Shown here: one piece after another, positions 8,585 to 18,124 of the stretch
How positions within the stretch are numbered: position 1 is the first letter of the stretch
Layout of the letters: every line of letters begins with the position of its first letter
Assembly (NCBI GenBank): GCA_900752905.1
Contig: CAADWX010000011.1
Span: forward strand, 132,530 to 196,529
Length of the DNA stretch: 64,000 nucleotides
DNA from: Bacilli bacterium
GTDB taxonomy: Bacteria; Bacillota_I; Bacilli_A; RF39; UBA660
Direction of reading: 5' to 3'
Program-made: the position numbers and the translations under genes
Notes under the pieces: generated by a model
What the model saw: only the letters and a program-made list of their open reading frames with translations
Databases searched by the model: none
What the model was told of the DNA's origin: nothing

Positions 8585-10891
8585 ATGTTTAGTGCATTTA
8601 CTGAAGAATCAAGAAAAATAATGATAAAGGCTTATGAAGAAATGAAAAAATTAAGACATCCTTATGTTGGTAGTGAACATTTACTTTTAGCAATCTTAAA
8701 AGGTGAGAACGATGTGGCTGAAAGATTAAAAGAATGTGGTCTTACATATAAGAAATTTTTTGATGAGATTGTAAATATTATAGGTTATGGTAAAGAGGTA
8801 AGTAAGTGGAAATTATATACTCCTCTTTTAAAGCGTATTATTGAAAATGCTATGGTAGATGCAAAAGAAAATAATAACGGTGAGGTAACAATAGAACATC
8901 TTTTTAATGCTTTACTTGAAGAAGGAGAGGGTGTTGCTGTTAGAATTATTATTGGTATGAATATAGATATTGATGAATTATATCAAGAATTTTCATTTAG
9001 ATTTACAAACAATCAGAAGAAAAATAAGAGTAAAAAATTATTATTAGATGAAATAGGAGTTGATTTAACTAAAAAGGCTTTAGATGGTAAATTAGATCCT
9101 GTTATAGGCCGTGATGAAGAAATAAAACGTGTTCTTGAAATATTATCTAGAAGAACTAAAAATAATCCTATTTTAATAGGTGAAGCTGGTGTTGGTAAAA
9201 CTGCTATAGTAGAAGAAATTGCTCGTATGATTGCAACAAATAATGTACCTCTTTTTTTAAGGGGGAAAAGAATAATTAATTTAGATATGGCATCTTGTGT
9301 ATCTGGTACTAAATATAGAGGTGAATTTGAAGAGAGAATAAATAAAATATTAAAAGAAATAGAAAATGATGATAGTATAATTTTATTTATTGATGAAATT
9401 CATACTATTGTAGGGGCTGGTGGCGCTGAAGGTGCAATAGATGCATCAAATATATTAAAACCTGCTCTAGCACGTGGCAGTATAAGATGTATAGGAGCAA
9501 CAACAACAGATGAATATAAAAAATTTATAGAGAAGGATGGAGCTTTAGAGCGTCGTTTTCAAAAGGTTATAATTGAAGAACCTAGTAAGGAATCTTTAAA
9601 AAATATATTAATGAAATTACGCCCTATATATGAAAAATTTCATTCAGTATCTTTAAGTGATGAGGTAATAGATAGTATTTTAGATTTATCAAGTACATAT
9701 ATATATGATAGAAATCAGCCTGATGCTGCTATTGATGTATTGGATGAAGTATGCGCTCGTGTAAGACTAAGAGAAAACAAGATGGTAAAAAAATATAATA
9801 TTTTAAAATCTGAATATAAAGAAATTATTGATATTAAGAATAACTGTATAAAAAATAATGATTTTCATCAGGCTTCAATATATAAAGATAGAGAAAATGA
9901 AATTGTAAATAAAATAAATGAAATAGAACTTAATTTATATAAAAATAAAAAAACAGCTGTTTTAAAAGCCGATGTGGTGCATGTAATATCATCTCGTACT
10001 AAAATACCTTTATATGAAATAACTGATGATAATAAAGGAATTCGTCTTATTGAAAATAAATTAAAAGATAAAGTTATAGGTCAGGATAAAGCTATAAGGC
10101 AATTAGTAAATATAACAAAACGAATTAGATTAGGTTTTACAGAAAATAAGTGCTACTCATTTATGTTTATTGGTAGTAGTGGTTGTGGTAAAACTTTACT
10201 TGCTAAAACTTTTGGTGATGCATTATTTGGAAGTGGTAAAGTTATTAAACTTGATATGAGCGAATTTAATGATCCAAGTAGTTTAACTAAACTTATAGGT
10301 TCATCTCCAGGATATGTTGGATATGATGATAATAATATATTTGAAACTATAAGGCTAAATCCTTTTTCTATATTAATATTAGATGAAGTAGATAAAGCAT
10401 CTAAAAGTGTTATGGATTTATTTTTTCAAATATTAGATGAGGGTAAAATTAAAAATTCTAAAGGTATTGATATAAGATTTGATAATGTTATTATAATTAT
10501 GACATCTAATATAGGAACTGAACAAATTAATGTTGGGTTTAATAAAGAAAAGAATAAAGTTAATAATAGTTTGATAGAATATTTTGGTACTGCATTTATG
10601 AATAGAATTGATAATGTGATTAGTTTTAATAATTTAGATGAGAATAGTATATTAAGTATAATTGATTTAAAATTGAAGTTATTAAAAGAAAAGTATAAAA
10701 CGAAAGGTATAAAATTAACTTTTGATAAAAATATAAATAAAGAAGTACTTAAATTATCTAATTATGAAAAATATGGCGCTAGAAGAATAGATAAAATTAT
10801 TAAAAATAATATAGAAGAAATTATAATAGATGGTATTATTGATGGAAAAAATAATATAAAAATAGAAAATTTAAATACAATATTGGTTTAA
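8585..10891 (+). CDS. clpC: ClpC-type AAA+ unfoldase
   Basis: The 768-residue Hsp100 protein has two Clp N repeats (residues about 1-140). The first AAA+ module has Walker A GEAGVGKT (199-206) and Walker [10 protein letters not shown] short middle region with a UVR-like [12 protein letters not shown] block follows. The second AAA+ module has GSSGCGKT (from 530) and [16 protein letters not shown] fits the ClpP-docking loop. ClpC unfolds proteins for ClpP. ATG 8585 fits the AGAAAGGG site better than the in-frame GTG at 8576. The usual ctsR-mcsAB neighbours are absent and I see no CtsR operator. Confidence 0.92.
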   Translation: MFSAFTEESRKIMIKAYEEMKKLRHPYVGSEHLLLAILKGENDVAERLKECGLTYKKFFDEIVNIIGYGKEVSKWKLYTPLLKRIIENAMVDAKENNNGEVTIEHLFNALLEEGEGVAVRIIIGMNIDIDELYQEFSFRFTNNQKKNKSKKLLLDEIGVDLTKKALDGKLDPVIGRDEEIKRVLEILSRRTKNNPILIGEAGVGKTAIVEEIARMIATNNVPLFLRGKRIINLDMASCVSGTKYRGEFEERINKILKEIENDDSIILFIDEIHTIVGAGGAEGAIDASNILKPALARGSIRCIGATTTDEYKKFIEKDGALERRFQKVIIEEPSKESLKNILMKLRPIYEKFHSVSLSDEVIDSILDLSSTYIYDRNQPDAAIDVLDEVCARVRLRENKMVKKYNILKSEYKEIIDIKNNCIKNNDFHQASIYKDRENEIVNKINEIELNLYKNKKTAVLKADVVHVISSRTKIPLYEITDDNKGIRLIENKLKDKVIGQDKAIRQLVNITKRIRLGFTENKCYSFMFIGSSGCGKTLLAKTFGDALFGSGKVIKLDMSEFNDPSSLTKLIGSSPGYVGYDDNNIFETIRLNPFSILILDEVDKASKSVMDLFFQILDEGKIKNSKGIDIRFDNVIIIMTSNIGTEQINVGFNKEKNKVNNSLIEYFGTAFMNRIDNVISFNNLDENSILSIIDLKLKLLKEKYKTKGIKLTFDKNINKEVLKLSNYEKYGARRIDKIIKNNIEEIIIDGIIDGKNNIKIENLNTILV

Positions 10892-10893
10892 TC

Positions 10894-10922
10894 TTGACAT
10901 GATAAAAAAATAATTTTATAAT
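10894..10922 (+). promoter_or_regulatory. Consensus promoter of the T-box/HD/valS operon
   Basis: TTGACA (10894-10899) and TATAAT (10917-10922) with exactly 17 bases between them. This is a perfect consensus pair directly before the T-box leader. Confidence 0.88.
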
Positions 10923-10929
10923 CATTGTA

Positions 10930-11156
10930 AAGCGTTGAACAAAAGGAGTAATATAATATATATTTAAAGAGAGTAAGTGGTAGGTGTAAACTTATAATAT
11001 GTATATATGAAGGTAGTTTGGGAGCTATATATTTGAACATTTAGTAGAGTATATCGTATTTCTGCGTTAAAGAATTTGAGTGTAATTTATTTTAAATTAT
11101 AAATTAAGGTGGTACCACGTAAATCACGTCCTTATACTAGGATGTGATTTTTTTTA
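10930..11156 (+). promoter_or_regulatory. T-box leader of the valS operon
   Basis: The leader has the canonical T-box core AAGGTGGTACCACG (11106-11119). A terminator with a 12-bp stem (AAATCACGTCCT with AGGATGTGATTT, one G-U pair) and a T run ends near 11155. Upstream are T-box landmarks AGAGAGTAAG (10968) and GGGAGC (11020), then GAAC before an AGTAG block, and a CGTTAAAG segment. T-box RNAs sense uncharged tRNA and let transcription continue when it is scarce. I cannot assign the specifier codon safely: AUU follows GAAC and a GUA lies slightly downstream. Confidence 0.88.
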
Positions 11157-11168
11157 GGAGGAAAAGTT

Positions 11169-11906
11169 ATGAAAGATATGAAAGAATATATGAGTATATT
11201 TAATAAATATGTTAAAGGTTTTGATTTAAAGAATAAAAATATAATGAGAAAATTTCATCATACATATAGGGTAGTTGAGTATGCTAATGATATTGCTGTA
11301 TCTTTAAAATTAAATGATGATGATATTGTTTTAGCAAAAGTATGTGCATTATTTCATGATATTGCTCGTTTTATCCAAGCAACACAATATAATACTTTTA
11401 TAGATTCAAAATCTTTTGATCATGGTGATAAGGGCTATGAAATAGTTAAAGAATTTATAGAAGAAATATCTGATGATAAAGATATACAAAATATAGTATT
11501 ATATTCTATAAAAAATCATAATAAAAAAGAAATTCAAAATGATTTAAGTGAAAGAGAAAGGTTATTTTGCAATATAACAAGAGATGCTGACAAATTAGAT
11601 ATAATGATGGAACAAGCTTATCAAATAAATGATGGTATATATGATTTGAAAAAAGATATACTTGATTGTATTTATAATCATGAACTTGTTAAAAATAAGT
11701 ATGTTGAAAATGATATAGATCATGTATGTAGAGTAATATCTTTTATATTTGATATAAATTATAAGTATTCATTAAATATAGTAAAAAATATAATTATAAA
11801 TAAAAAATTTGAATTATTAGAAGCTAATATAGATACTTTGGAGTTAAAAAAATTAAAAGATTCTGTATATGAATATTTAGAAAAGAGGATTAAAGAATTA
11901 TGCTAG
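11169..11906 (+). CDS. HD-domain phosphohydrolase
   Basis: The 245-residue protein has a classic HD arrangement: [14 protein letters not shown], then ALFHDIARF, then a later histidine block and RDADKLDIM. These residues bind two metals in phosphohydrolases of this fold. The substrate is unknown; nucleotide or nucleotide-like phosphates are typical. It lies behind the T-box and its stop overlaps the valS start by 7 bases, so it is translated and regulated together with valS. Confidence 0.8.
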   Translation: MKDMKEYMSIFNKYVKGFDLKNKNIMRKFHHTYRVVEYANDIAVSLKLNDDDIVLAKVCALFHDIARFIQATQYNTFIDSKSFDHGDKGYEIVKEFIEEISDDKDIQNIVLYSIKNHNKKEIQNDLSERERLFCNITRDADKLDIMMEQAYQINDGIYDLKKDILDCIYNHELVKNKYVENDIDHVCRVISFIFDINYKYSLNIVKNIIINKKFELLEANIDTLELKKLKDSVYEYLEKRIKELC

Positions 11907-14455
11907 AAAAAAAATATGATTTTAAAAGTGTAGAAAATGGAAGATATGATGTTTGGAAAGAGAAAGGTTATTTTGAATCAGGTGATTTATCTAAGAAACC
12001 CTATGCAATAGTTATACCTCCACCAAATGTTACTGGAAAACTTCATCTAGGTCATGCATGGGATACAACTCTTCAAGATATAATGATAAGATATAAAAGA
12101 ATGGATGGATATGATTGCTTATGGGTTCCAGGTATGGATCATGCTGGTATAGCAACACAAGCAAAAGTAGATAAAAAATTGCGTGATATGGGAATTAATC
12201 CAAGAAGTATGAAGAGAGATGAATGGTTAAAACATGCTTGGAGTTGGAAAGACGAATATGCTGATAATATACATAAACAATGGGCTAAATTAGGACTTTC
12301 TTTAGACTATACAAAAGAAAGATTTACTCTTGATGAAGGATTATCTAAAGCAGTAAAACATGTATTTGTAACTCTTTATAATGAAGGTTTAATATATAGA
12401 GGAGAAAGAATAATAAATTGGGATCCTGTAGCTATGACTGCTCTTTCTAATGAAGAAGTTATATATAGTGATGATGAAGGTGCATTTTATCATTTAAAAT
12501 ACTTTATAGAGGGTACAGATGATTATCTAGAAGTTGCTACAACACGTCCTGAAACATTATTTGGAGATACTGCAGTTGCTGTAAATCCAGAAGATGAAAG
12601 ATATAAAAATTTAATAGGTAAAAATGTTGTTTTACCAATAGTAAATAAATTAATACCAATAGTAGGAGATGAACATGCTGATCCTGAATTTGGAACAGGT
12701 GTAGTTAAAATTACTCCAGCTCATGATCCTAATGATTTTGAGGTAGGAAATAGACATAATCTTGAAAGAATAGTAGTAATGAATACAGATGCTACTATGA
12801 ATGAAAATGCGGGTATTTATGAAGGCTTAACACGTGAAGAATGTAGAGAAAAATTAGTTCAAGATCTAAAGAAACAAAATTTATTAATTAAAATAGAACC
12901 AATGGTACACTCTGTAGGTCATTCAGAAAGAACAAATGCTGTTGTTGAACCATATTTATCAAAACAATGGTTTGTAAAAATGAGACCACTTGCAGATAAA
13001 GTTTTAGAAAATCAAAAAAATAAAGATACAAAAGTTAATTTTGTACCAGAAAGATTTGAAAAAGTAATGAATCATTGGATGAAAATTACATATGATTGGT
13101 GTATTTCACGTCAATTATGGTGGGGTCATCAAATACCAGCTTGGTATAAGGGTGAAGAAGTTTATGTTGGAGAAGAAGCTCCTAAAGAAGATGGATGGGT
13201 TCAAGATACTGATGTTCTTGATACTTGGTTTTCAAGTGCACTATGGCCTTTTTCAACATTAGGTTGGCCAAATAATACAAAAATGCTTGAAAGATATTAT
13301 CCTAATAATGTATTAGTTACTGGTTATGATATTATTCCATTTTGGGTTAATAGAATGACTTTTCAAGGTTTGAAATTTACAGGACAAAGACCATTTAAAG
13401 ATTGTTTAATACATGGTTTAATAAGAGATAAACAAGGTAGAAAAATGAGTAAATCTTTGGGTAATGGTGTAGATCCAATGGATGTAATTGAAAACTATGG
13501 ATGTGATGCATTAAGATACTTTTTAGCTACTTCTATAGCTCCTGGTATGGATTTAAGATATGATGAAGAAAAAGTAACTTCAACTTGGAATTTTATAAAT
13601 AAATTATGGAATGCATCAAGATTTGTATTAATGAATATAGAAACATATGAATATAAAGAATATGACTTCAATAATTTAAATATAAGTGACAAGTGGATTC
13701 TAACAAAATTAAATAATGTTATCAAAAATGTAAGAAAACATATGGAAGTATATGAATTTAATGTAGTTGGTAGTGAATTATATAGTTTTATATGGAATGA
13801 TTTCTGTGATTGGTATATAGAACTTTCTAAAATAAATATGAATGATACAACAAAATCAGTGCTTATAAAGGTATTATCAAGTATATTAAAAATGCTTCAT
13901 CCTTTTATGCCTTTTGTTACAGAAGAAATTTATTTACAACTTCCAGGACATGATGAAACAATTATGTTAAGTAAATATCCTCAATATAATGCTAATGAAA
14001 TATTTGAAACAAATTTAGATGAAATTATAAACTTAATTAAAAAAATAAGAACTCTAAAACTAGAAAATAATATAGGAAACGATTATAAATTAGTATTTAA
14101 TAGTTCTATTCCAAAAGAAATAAGTATAGTTTCAAAAATGTTAAAAATTGATGATGAAAATATTTTAAAAAATTTTGAAAATAAAAATTTTGAAAATATA
14201 AAAATTAATTTTAATAATGAAATAATAAATTTATATTATGATGGAAGTGCAAATAAAGAAGTAATGCTTGAAAAATTAGAAAAAGAAGAGTTAAGATTAA
14301 CATCAAGTATTGAAAGAAGAAAAAAATTACTTTCAAATGAAAATTATGTTAATAAAGCTCCAGCTAATTTAGTAGAAAATGAAAAAAATACACTAGAAAA
14401 AGAAATAAAAGAATTAGAAACAATTATATTAAAAAAGAAAGAAATTAGTGAATAA
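11900..14455 (+). CDS. valS: Valyl-tRNA synthetase
   Basis: The 851-residue class I synthetase shows the ValS version of the HIGH motif, [16 protein letters not shown] (HLGH at 49-52), and KMSKS at 515-519. An editing domain with [19 protein letters not shown] lies between them, which hydrolyses Thr-tRNA(Val). The end has the family's C-terminal coiled coil (about residues 790-850) that contacts the tRNA elbow. Start ATG overlaps the end of the HD gene. Expression is controlled by the T-box leader and ends at the terminator at 14441. Confidence 0.96.
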   Translation: MLEKKYDFKSVENGRYDVWKEKGYFESGDLSKKPYAIVIPPPNVTGKLHLGHAWDTTLQDIMIRYKRMDGYDCLWVPGMDHAGIATQAKVDKKLRDMGINPRSMKRDEWLKHAWSWKDEYADNIHKQWAKLGLSLDYTKERFTLDEGLSKAVKHVFVTLYNEGLIYRGERIINWDPVAMTALSNEEVIYSDDEGAFYHLKYFIEGTDDYLEVATTRPETLFGDTAVAVNPEDERYKNLIGKNVVLPIVNKLIPIVGDEHADPEFGTGVVKITPAHDPNDFEVGNRHNLERIVVMNTDATMNENAGIYEGLTREECREKLVQDLKKQNLLIKIEPMVHSVGHSERTNAVVEPYLSKQWFVKMRPLADKVLENQKNKDTKVNFVPERFEKVMNHWMKITYDWCISRQLWWGHQIPAWYKGEEVYVGEEAPKEDGWVQDTDVLDTWFSSALWPFSTLGWPNNTKMLERYYPNNVLVTGYDIIPFWVNRMTFQGLKFTGQRPFKDCLIHGLIRDKQGRKMSKSLGNGVDPMDVIENYGCDALRYFLATSIAPGMDLRYDEEKVTSTWNFINKLWNASRFVLMNIETYEYKEYDFNNLNISDKWILTKLNNVIKNVRKHMEVYEFNVVGSELYSFIWNDFCDWYIELSKINMNDTTKSVLIKVLSSILKMLHPFMPFVTEEIYLQLPGHDETIMLSKYPQYNANEIFETNLDEIINLIKKIRTLKLENNIGNDYKLVFNSSIPKEISIVSKMLKIDDENILKNFENKNFENIKINFNNEIINLYYDGSANKEVMLEKLEKEELRLTSSIERRKKLLSNENYVNKAPANLVENEKNTLEKEIKELETIILKKKEISE

Positions 14456-14466
14456 TTTCTTTTTTT
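14441..14466 (+). terminator. Terminator of the valS operon
   Basis: The stem GAAATT/AATTTC with a 7-base loop, overlapping the last valS codons, is followed by seven T. Confidence 0.65.
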
Positions 14467-14551
14467 ATGTACATATTAAGAATGGATTTTATATAAATTA
14501 CAATTCCATTTACACACTTCGACAAATTTTTTTAAATAGTCTAAAAATATA

Positions 14552-14581
14552 TTGACTATATAAAATGAAGTGTGCTATATT
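14552..14581 (+). promoter_or_regulatory. Promoter of the prepilin gene
   Basis: TTGACT (14552-14557) and TATATT (14576-14581) are 18 bases apart, about 35 bases before the start codon, with a strong GAGGAGGGAAG ribosome binding site between. Confidence 0.65.
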
Positions 14582-14616
14582 AATAATGTAATAATAATAG
14601 AGGAGGGAAGAAAGAC

Positions 14617-15048
14617 ATGAAGAAAAATACAAAAGGTTTTACTTTAATTGAATTATTAGCTGTTATCGTAGTATTAGCTGTTATCGCTTTAATTGCTACT
14701 CCAATAGTTTTAAATTTAGTTAAAGAAGCTAAAGAAGGAGCTGCAAGAGAATCAGTTACTTCATACATGAAAGCAGTTGAAAACACTGTATTAAAAGAAA
14801 TGGTTAATGGAAAAGATGTAACTTTCTGTACATCATATACTATTGATGGTACAACTTTAAAGTGTACAGGTGACCCTGAAAAAAAATTAACAGTTGATGT
14901 ATCTGGTAAAGGGCCAACTGCAGGTACTGTTACTATGAATGCTGATGGTTCTGATATTAAGGCTACTGGTGTAAAGGTTGATACTTATGGACCATTTAAA
15001 TATAGTCAATCTGATGGAACATCTGTTGAAACTAAAGTTGAATCTTAA
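14617..15048 (+). CDS. Type IV pilin-like protein with class III signal
   Basis: A 143-residue protein whose start KGFTLIELLAVIVVLAVIAL is a textbook class III leader: cleavage after G7, mature Phe and Glu at position 5, then about 20 hydrophobic residues. The rest is a small polar domain with two cysteines (CTSY and LKCTG) that may form a disulfide. No prepilin peptidase, ATPase or platform gene is in the window, so this is a lone subunit gene, with its own strong promoter, ribosome site and terminator. It may be a competence pseudopilin or a major surface pilin; the sequence does not decide. Confidence 0.82.
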   Translation: MKKNTKGFTLIELLAVIVVLAVIALIATPIVLNLVKEAKEGAARESVTSYMKAVENTVLKEMVNGKDVTFCTSYTIDGTTLKCTGDPEKKLTVDVSGKGPTAGTVTMNADGSDIKATGVKVDTYGPFKYSQSDGTSVETKVES

Positions 15049-15061
15049 TTTTGAGATTAAA

Positions 15062-15093
15062 AAAACAGATGATAAACATCTGTTTTCTTTTTT
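15062..15093 (+). terminator. Terminator of the prepilin gene
   Basis: A 10-bp perfect stem AAAACAGATG/CATCTGTTTT with a 5-base loop, then CTTTTTTG. Confidence 0.85.
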
Positions 15094-15100
15094 GTAAAGA

Positions 15101-15130
15101 AGTGTACAATTTTAATTTGTATACTTTTTT
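15101..15130 (+). terminator. Second terminator-like hairpin
   Basis: A 9-bp stem AGTGTACAA/TTGTATACT with one G-U pair is followed by six T. It separates the prepilin transcript from the RNA gene behind it. Confidence 0.55.
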
Positions 15131-15157
15131 GTATATAAATAAATATATTTCATATGA

Positions 15158-15163
15158 TATACT
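15158..15163 (+). promoter_or_regulatory. -10 box of the structured RNA
   Basis: TATACT lies 7 bases before position 15170, where the predicted closing stem of the RNA begins. I see no good -35 box at the usual distance, only AT-rich sequence. Confidence 0.4.
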
Positions 15164-15169
15164 GAAAAT

Positions 15170-15373
15170 GTAATATAGAAGAGAATATTACACGAGAACA
15201 GTCCACGGAATGTGGGTTCCGCAAGAGAATAAAAAAATAGGAACTGTCCCCCTGAGAACAGTTCCACAAAAGAATAAAAAGGGGTTGGCTAGTGTGATAC
15301 TAGCACCAATCCAAAATTTGAATTGGTGCTTCCTATAGTACTTTAAAAAGCTTATTTTGTCAAGCTTTTTTTT
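15170..15373 (+). ncRNA. Unrecognised structured RNA with its own terminator
   Basis: No open frame fits this GC-richer intergenic stretch, but it is full of structure. The 5' end GTAATATAGAAG (15170-15181) pairs with CTTCCTATAGTAC (15329-15341) and could close the molecule. Inside are CGGAA/TTCCG (15206-15221), GGAACTGT/ACAGTTCC (15240-15265) with loop CCCCCTGAGA, and an 11-bp hairpin at 15283-15312. The C-rich loop can pair with GGGG at 15281-15284. A second hairpin, CACCAAT/ATTGGTG, competes with the previous one. The terminator AAAAGCTT/AAGCTTTT plus T run ends near 15373. Size and closing stem recall 6S RNA, but I cannot match it to a known family. Confidence 0.55.
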
Positions 15374-15405
15374 AATTTATTTTAAAAGTTTTATATATTA
15401 TTTAA

Positions 15406-15434
15406 TTGACACGAAAATATGTATGTTATATAAT
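15406..15434 (+). promoter_or_regulatory. Consensus promoter of recG
   Basis: TTGACA (15406-15411) and TATAAT (15429-15434) are 17 bases apart. Since recG has its own promoter after the terminator, the upstream RNA is probably not a recG leader. Confidence 0.85.
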
Positions 15435-15462
15435 CAAGTTATGAAGAGAGGTACATATTATT

Positions 15463-17439
15463 ATGCTTGAAAATATTAAAGGAATAGGTAGTAAGACTAT
15501 AAGTTATTTAAATAAACTTGGGATATATAATATAGATGATTTAATGAATTTTTATCCTTTTAGGTATGATGTAATTGAAAGAAGTAATTTAGATAGTTTA
15601 TCTGATAATTCTCCTATTATAATAGATGGTATTATTGAAAGTATACCTAGTGTTTTTTTCTTTAATAAAAAGATGAATAAAATGACTTTTAAGATTAATT
15701 GTGGTACAAGGTTATTTAATATAACTATATTTAATAGAGCATATATGAAGAATAATATTAAAATAGGTGGTTATATTACTGTAATTGGTAAGTATGATTT
15801 AAAGCATAATAATATTGTAGCTAATAATATTATACTTTCATTAATTGATAAGCCAAGAATAGAACCTGTTTATCATACTACTTATGGTATTACTGAAAGT
15901 AAAATAAAGAGTATTATTCAAGAATGTCAATTTAAAGAGTTTAAATGTATAGATTATGTGCCAGAATATTTATGTGAAAAGTATAATTTTAAAGACAAAA
16001 AGAGTTGTATTTTAGAAGTACATTTTCCAACTAATAAACTTAAATTAAAGAATGCGTTAAATAGACTTAAATATGAGGAATTACTTATTTTTATGCTTAA
16101 GATGGAATATTTAAAGAATAATTCTATGCTTAAATATGGTTTAAAAAGAAATGTAGAGTTTTCTTTGGTGGAACAATTTATGAAAGAATTACCTTTTGAA
16201 TTAACTATTGATCAGATGAATAGTGTTAAGGATATTTATAGTGATTTAATAAGTGAATATAGGATGAATAGACTTTTACAGGGTGATGTTGGAAGTGGTA
16301 AAACTATCGTTTCTTTTATAGCTATGTATATTAATTATTTAAGTGGTTATCAAAGTGCTTTAATGGCTCCAACGGAGATTCTTGCTCAACAACACTATAA
16401 TAATATTTTAAGTCTATTTAAAGGTAAAGATATAAATATTAAGATGTTAAGTGGTAAGATGAAGGCTAAGGATAAAAAAGAAGTATTAGATGGTTTGAAA
16501 TCTGGTAGTATAGATATTGTAATAGGAACTCATGCTTTATTTACTGATAATGTTATATATAAGAATTTAGGACTTGTTATTACAGATGAGCAACACAGGT
16601 TTGGTGTTAATCAAAGGGGTAATTTAAAAAATAAGGGAACCTTGTGTGATGTACTTTATATGAGTGCAACTCCTATACCTAGAACTTATGCTCTTACATT
16701 ATATGGCGATATGACTGTATCTAGTATAATGGCTATGCCAAATGGTAGAAAACCTATAAAAACTTATATTAAGTCTGAATCACAAATAAAAGAAGTATTA
16801 GAGGCGATGTATAAAGAATTAAAGAATGGTCATCAAATTTATGTTATAGCACCTTTGATAGAAGAAAGTGACAAAATAGACTTAAATGATGTTTATAAAT
16901 TAGAGGAAAATATGAACAAAGCTTTTGGTAAGCTATATAAAATTGGTGTACTTCATGGAAAAATGAAGGAAGATGAAAAGAATAATATTATGCAATCTTT
17001 TAAGAATAATGAAATACAGATACTTATTAGTACTACAGTAATAGAAGTTGGAATTGATGTAGGAAACGCTACTATGATGGTTATTTTTGATGCTTATAGA
17101 TTTGGTTTATCAGCACTTCATCAATTAAGAGGAAGAGTTGGAAGAGGTAATCTTGAATCTAGTTGTTATTTGATAAGTAATAGCGAGGTAGAAAGATTGA
17201 AAATATTAGAATCAACATGTGATGGTTTTAAAATAAGTGCTGAGGATTTTAGGTTAAGAGGTAGCGGTGATTTATTTGGTATAAAGCAAAGTGGGGATAT
17301 GTCTTTTAGACTTGCTGATATAAAAAGAGATTATAATATTCTTTTGAAGGCAAAAGAAGATGCTCAAGAATTAATTAATAATGGACTTTATAAATATGGT
17401 GATTTAGAAAATTTAATTAATAATATGAATCTTGACTAA
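15463..17439 (+). CDS. recG: ATP-dependent DNA helicase RecG
   Basis: The 658-residue protein has the N-terminal wedge/OB domain (about 1-230), then superfamily 2 helicase motifs: Walker A GDVGSGKT (274-281), ALMAPTEILAQQHY, DEQHRFGVNQRG (DEQH from 375) and the C-terminal HQLRGRVGRG and DFRLRGSGDLFG blocks typical of RecG. RecG remodels stalled replication forks and branched DNA. It is a single-gene transcript from a consensus promoter and lies at the left border of the accessory island. Confidence 0.95.
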   Translation: MLENIKGIGSKTISYLNKLGIYNIDDLMNFYPFRYDVIERSNLDSLSDNSPIIIDGIIESIPSVFFFNKKMNKMTFKINCGTRLFNITIFNRAYMKNNIKIGGYITVIGKYDLKHNNIVANNIILSLIDKPRIEPVYHTTYGITESKIKSIIQECQFKEFKCIDYVPEYLCEKYNFKDKKSCILEVHFPTNKLKLKNALNRLKYEELLIFMLKMEYLKNNSMLKYGLKRNVEFSLVEQFMKELPFELTIDQMNSVKDIYSDLISEYRMNRLLQGDVGSGKTIVSFIAMYINYLSGYQSALMAPTEILAQQHYNNILSLFKGKDINIKMLSGKMKAKDKKEVLDGLKSGSIDIVIGTHALFTDNVIYKNLGLVITDEQHRFGVNQRGNLKNKGTLCDVLYMSATPIPRTYALTLYGDMTVSSIMAMPNGRKPIKTYIKSESQIKEVLEAMYKELKNGHQIYVIAPLIEESDKIDLNDVYKLEENMNKAFGKLYKIGVLHGKMKEDEKNNIMQSFKNNEIQILISTTVIEVGIDVGNATMMVIFDAYRFGLSALHQLRGRVGRGNLESSCYLISNSEVERLKILESTCDGFKISAEDFRLRGSGDLFGIKQSGDMSFRLADIKRDYNILLKAKEDAQELINNGLYKYGDLENLINNMNLD

Positions 17440-17473
17440 TTGTGTAAAGTTTAAATTTATTTTTTAAATGTTG

Positions 17474-17502
17474 TTGACTATAATTTTTTATAACTATATA
17501 AT
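17474..17502 (+). promoter_or_regulatory. Promoter of a small RNA gene
   Basis: TTGACT (17474-17479) and TATAAT (17497-17502) with a 17-base spacer, ending about 7 bases before the predicted RNA start. Confidence 0.75.
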
Positions 17503-17508
17503 TATCTT

Positions 17509-17602
17509 AGCGTGAATGTATCACGCAAACTCTTTTACGAAGCTTAAATGTGAAGGAGTTAACCAAAAACCCCCTGAAGAGCCCATTTTGGGCTCATTTT
17601 TG
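17509..17602 (+). ncRNA. Short structured RNA, about 95 nt, unrecognised
   Basis: Between a consensus promoter and a terminator there is no open frame with a ribosome site. The predicted transcript starts with hairpin GCGTGA/TCACGC, continues with a possible AACTC/GAGTT arm, then a single-stranded AACCAAAAACCCCCTGA and the terminator GAGCCCA/TGGGCTC plus T run. The octamer CCCCCTGA is shared with the RNA at 15170 and with 19506. The 3' end CTGAAGAG before a CTC-type terminator recurs near 40470. It could be a regulatory small RNA; I cannot name it. Confidence 0.5.
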
Positions 17603-17657
17603 TTTTGATTTTAATAATTTTATAGTATAATATAATTAAATTAAGGAGGAAAGGAAA

Positions 17658-18107
17658 ATGGAAATAAGTAAAATTAAAAAAACATTAATTGAACAAAAAA
17701 ATATGAATTTACCTGGTAATCTTTATCATAAGACACAACTTGATTTTACTTATAACACTAATCATATTGAAGGATCTACAATAACTCCTGATGAAACTGC
17801 AAGTATATATGATACAGGGACAATTTTAACAAGCAAAGATAAAATTATTGTTTTAAAGGATGCCGCTGAAACAAAAAATCATTTTACTTTATTCAAATAT
17901 ATGTTAGGTACTATTGATGATAAATTATCTGAAGATATGATTAAAAAATTCCACTTTATTTTAAAAGATGGAACTCTAACTGATAGTGAAAAAGAATGGT
18001 TTAATGTAGGTGAATACAAAAAGAAGAAAAATTTTGTTGGTAATATTACAACATCACTTCCAAGTGACGTAGCAAGTGATATGAAACAATGGCTAATTAC
18101 TTTTTAG
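17658..18107 (+). pseudogene. Fic family protein, N-terminal fragment
   Basis: The 149-residue frame carries the N-terminal part of a Fic AMP-transferase: FTYNTNHIEGSTIT (the inhibitory S/TxxxEG-type helix region) and the following helices. It stops at MKQWLITF before the catalytic HxFxDGNGR motif, which is nowhere downstream. About half the protein is missing, so it should be inactive as an AMPylase. The break at about 18100 marks a deletion or insertion at the edge of the island. Confidence 0.75.
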
Positions 18108-18124
18108 AGGATAATGAATAATAT

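Noticed and set aside
15170..15373. tmRNA, RNase P RNA, SRP RNA or T-box
   Set aside because: None of their conserved cores (for example GGTGG-ACC of T-boxes, the tRNA-like end of tmRNA, or the SRP GGAAG loop) is present; 6S was considered but the several internal hairpins do not fit well.
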